This document shows positions 61,238-64,000 of a stretch of 64,000 nucleotides of DNA, piece after piece. The stretch spans positions 1,356,943 through 1,420,942 of the forward strand of contig ML133386.1 of assembly GCA_003864495.1 (NCBI GenBank), in the 5' to 3' direction. The DNA comes from Nemopilema nomurai (lineage: Eukaryota; Cnidaria; Scyphozoa; Rhizostomeae; Rhizostomatidae). The position numbers and the translations under genes were made by a program. The notes beneath the pieces are model-generated. The model was given only the letters and a program-made list of their open reading frames with translations. It was not told the DNA's origin and did not search any database. How positions within the stretch are numbered: position 1 is the stretch's first letter; the number at the start of each line of letters is the position of its first letter.

Positions 61238-62241
61238 CCAATTATGGAGTCACGCTGCACGAAGACAACCCGGCGCTCCCTTTGTCTGATTGTTTGATCC
61301 AATCTGCTAACAATTAGACTAATCACTCGCTCACTCGGCTCACTGCCTTGTTCGTGTGTTATTACGCCAAAGAGCGTCTCGTATCAATTCGATGACTGGT
61401 GGATCAAGGCTAATAATCGGACTGACAGCCAGACCCTTCACTGTGACATTATTTAAGCCTTTAATCCTCTTACTTGCTACCTTTGTTACTGTCTTTTTAC
61501 CAGCCAGTAGTCCCGGCTGAATGAGCATCGTAACCAGTTATTGAATGTAGGGATGTAGCTGTTGACAAAGTGCTGACTCGGATTCTGCCTGACTGCTGTC
61601 GTTTTGTTGCTTCTTGCTCAAGGATGTCCCAAGCGTGGACTTGGCGCATTTCTATTGAACAGAGTGACTTTATAAATTCTTTTATAGTAATCAAAGTTGG
61701 GTCGTTGAGTAACAATGCTTCAAGCCATTAAAATCCTGAACTTTCTTGCAAAATTCAGATTTAATAACTACTATCGCTTCATCTCTAATTTGTGCGTTTT
61801 TAGTTATGTTCCACAAACGGACAATTGGCTAAACGATGGATTTCAAAGCCCGGTCTAAGCTTAGCACCAACATGAAGTCGTGCACCACATCTAAATGAAA
61901 CGTCGTGGACTGTGTTTTGTTTCGCATCCATGCCATCTCTAGCGGTGATGCAAGGTCGATATCGATATTAGGAGCACAAGTTCATTCTTATTTCAGGTGG
62001 AAATCTCCCGGCGTACATTTTCATAATCTAACCTTACTACAAACTGGACAAGAACACCCATTAATTCGTTATGCTTGACGAGCGTGGTGGCCACAGCAAG
62101 CCATTGTGGCCGGACTGTCTCTCTGGCTCTCAAGGCCCTTCTTTTGTTTAAGGTCATTAGGCAGAACAAGTGCAGCGAGAAGTTGCTCGAGTAAAGACTT
62201 CCTCTTTTGGACCGATCGGGCTATGTAAAGTCTGAGACAAC
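61238..62241. other. Intergenic DNA after POLR3C
   Basis: POLR3C 3' UTR followed by unassigned DNA. Minus-strand frames at 61340-61528 and 61497-61715 are open and partly protein-like but unrecognised. No repeat boundary was found. Confidence 0.45.
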
Positions 62242-64000
62242 ATGGCGTGGAAGCCTCTTACGTCGTTATTGCTTGTTGTTGTCATTTGCCTGGTCAGTAG
62301 CACAAAAGGTGAGACTCATTTGAATTATTTGTAGGCTGCTTTTCCCAGAAAAACAGTGGTTCGGGTATGCATTTTCTTTGGTAACTTTAGGATTCATTGA
62401 AAGCTGTTGTTGTTGCCATGGCCCTGGGTAGTAGTGGTGTTTGGAACTACTATGGTGCATCATTCTACAAGCTTTTGATTCTTAAGATTTCCATAGGCGG
62501 CCTATATTGGAATACAACAGCAAGTTTATACTTAAGGTTATGTAAGCAGGTGAAACGAAATGCATCTGTAGCGAAACACTGTGGCCCCTACAACTGTCAG
62601 AAATAGATCAAAGGCTGTCAGTACAAATTTCATTGCTATTTTACCCTAAAGGTGCTGTGTCTTTGTCTGAATATTTCTGATATGGAACAAAATTATTTTT
62701 GTTTTTTGTAGGGATGAGTAGTAGAAGATTTTTTGAAATCATGTCTAAGGTTGAACTAGGGCCTGACCCGATGGAAGATTATTTTCCAAACGACTATCGT
62801 GAGGAATATCACAAAAATGCTCATAGTCTGAGCAAGTACAGGAAAGCAAGGAACAAATGTGGCTGTGACTTATCAAAGGGAGAATACCAAGTTTATGTTA
62901 AAATGAAAATATTTTATACGATGAGCATCACATTCTTCATCACGAAGAAATGCCCAGTATGCAAAGGCAAGTCGAAAAAAGAAAAAATCAAGCAGCTAAT
63001 CAAAGTACCGATTGAATTACTAGTTCCCAAAGGCAAACAACACAAGACAGTTTTCAAAAAGATTTATGATAGGCAAAACTGCCCAGAACAAACAATAGTA
63101 GTGAACACATGTCATCAACGAATGTTGCTACCAACAATAAAGGCTTCTACAATCAACAATACAATTGCACTTCCACCAACAACATCAATCAAAGGAATGC
63201 TTCCAACCACAAGAAATCAGAAAAAAACCACTGAGACCGGACTTCTAACAAAGCCTTCCAAAATCATTTTGACCAAGGAATCTGGGACAACCTCTGCTCA
63301 ACAGTGGTGTGACACAGGCTACACTGAAAAACGATCATTACTAGCAAAGAGATCACTTTGACCAAGGAATCTGGACAACCTCTGCTCCACAGGTGGTTGT
63401 GACACAGGCTAACACTGAAAAACCGATTATTATTAGCAAAGAGATCACTTTGACCAAGGAATCTGGGACAACCTCTGCTTCACAGGTGGTTGTGACACAG
63501 GCTAACACTGAAAAACCGAGCATTACCAGCAAAGAGATCACTTTGACCAAGGAATCTGGACAACCTCTGCTCCACAGTGGTTGTGACACAGGCTAACACT
63601 GAAAACCGAGCATTACCAGCAAAGAGATCACTTTGACCAAGGAATCTGAGACAACCTCTGCTCCACAGGTGGTTGTGACACAGGCTAACACTGAAAACCG
63701 AGCATTACCAGCAAAGAGATCACTTTGACCAAGGAATCTGAGACAACCTCTGCTCCACAGGTGGTTGTGACACAGGCTAACACTGAAAAACCGAGCATTA
63801 CCAGCAAAGAGATCACTTTGACCAAGGAATCTGAGACAACCTCTGCTCCACAGTGGTTGTGACACAGGCTGCACTGAAAACCGAGCATTACCAGCAAAGA
63901 GATCACTTTGACCAAGGAATCTGAGACCTCTGCTCCACAGGTGGTTGTGACACAGGCCACTGAAAAACCGAGCATTACCAGCAAAGAGATCACTTTGACC
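62242..64000 (+). CDS. Secreted protein of unknown function with 31-residue repeats, partial
   Basis: Exon 1 (62242-62308) encodes a signal peptide (about residues 1-21: MAWKPLTSLLLVVVICLVSS) and ends in phase 1. Exon 2 begins at 62712 after TTTTGTAG. Its first 130 codons are charged and include paired cysteines (CGC, CPVC, NC), then a Thr/Lys-rich stretch. From 63271 it enters a 93-bp repeat whose ideal unit would encode 31 residues containing TKESGTTSAPQVVVTQANTE. As written, the frame closes at 63361 because repeat copies lack single bases. The family is not recognised; the cysteine region could be a small extracellular domain. The gene continues beyond the window, so the true 3' structure is unknown. 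Confidence 0.6.
63271..64000 (+). repeat. 93-bp tandem array with single-base losses
   Basis: ACCAAGG marks unit starts at 63271, 63361, 63453, 63546, 63636, 63728, 63821, 63913 and 63998, giving spacings of 90, 92, 93, 90, 92, 93, 92 and 85. A full unit is 93 bp (31 codons). Most missing bases fall in doubled or longer runs of one base (GGG to GG, GG to G, AAAAA to AAAA). The array runs off the window. Confidence 0.92.

Overview
The window is nuclear DNA of an animal, most likely an anthozoan cnidarian (stony coral or sea anemone). The evidence is intron-rich genes with clear animal orthologues, AT-rich introns, and a secreted protein with four ShK-type six-cysteine domains on separate exons, a style typical of Cnidaria. 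The species cannot be named from the sequence.

Layout. 0.26-3.5 kb: cyclin B (+, 7 exons). 6.4-9.6 kb: an internally deleted BEL/Pao LTR retrotransposon (-) with a 5-bp target-site duplication. 12.2-17.3 kb: three unrelated tandem arrays. 17.6-27.8 kb: a transposon-rich island around the ShK gene (18351-24308, +). It holds a 538-bp inverted-repeat element upstream, a TTAA-flanked element in intron 1, and a 3.3-kb hAT element (-) with a perfect 8-bp duplication just downstream. 31-61 kb: a compact block of conserved genes, namely NUDT17-like (+), PTTG1IP-like (-), DNAI1 (+, 25 exons), a Tctex1-type dynein light chain (+), MBLAC2-like (-), NUDT2 (-) and POLR3C (+, 16 exons). A 1556-bp inverted-repeat transposon carrying a THAP gene facing a C2H2-type gene sits in a POLR3C intron. 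62.2 kb to the end: a secreted protein of unknown function running into a 93-bp repeat array that is cut by the window edge.

How the genes relate. DNAI1 and the Tctex1-type gene are both dynein-linked and adjacent. DNAI1 shares a 204-bp divergent promoter with PTTG1IP, and that promoter contains an RFX X-box-like site, as expected for a ciliary gene. NUDT2 and POLR3C share a 93-bp divergent promoter. From memory of human gene order, NUDT17/POLR3C (1q21.1) and DNAI1/NUDT2 (9p13.3) are also close neighbours in human, so the block may preserve old animal linkage. The most novel-looking item is the two-gene THAP/C2H2 transposon with a perfect 9-bp target-site duplication. Exon models were built by hand from splice signals, phase continuity and remembered family alignments; no searches were run.
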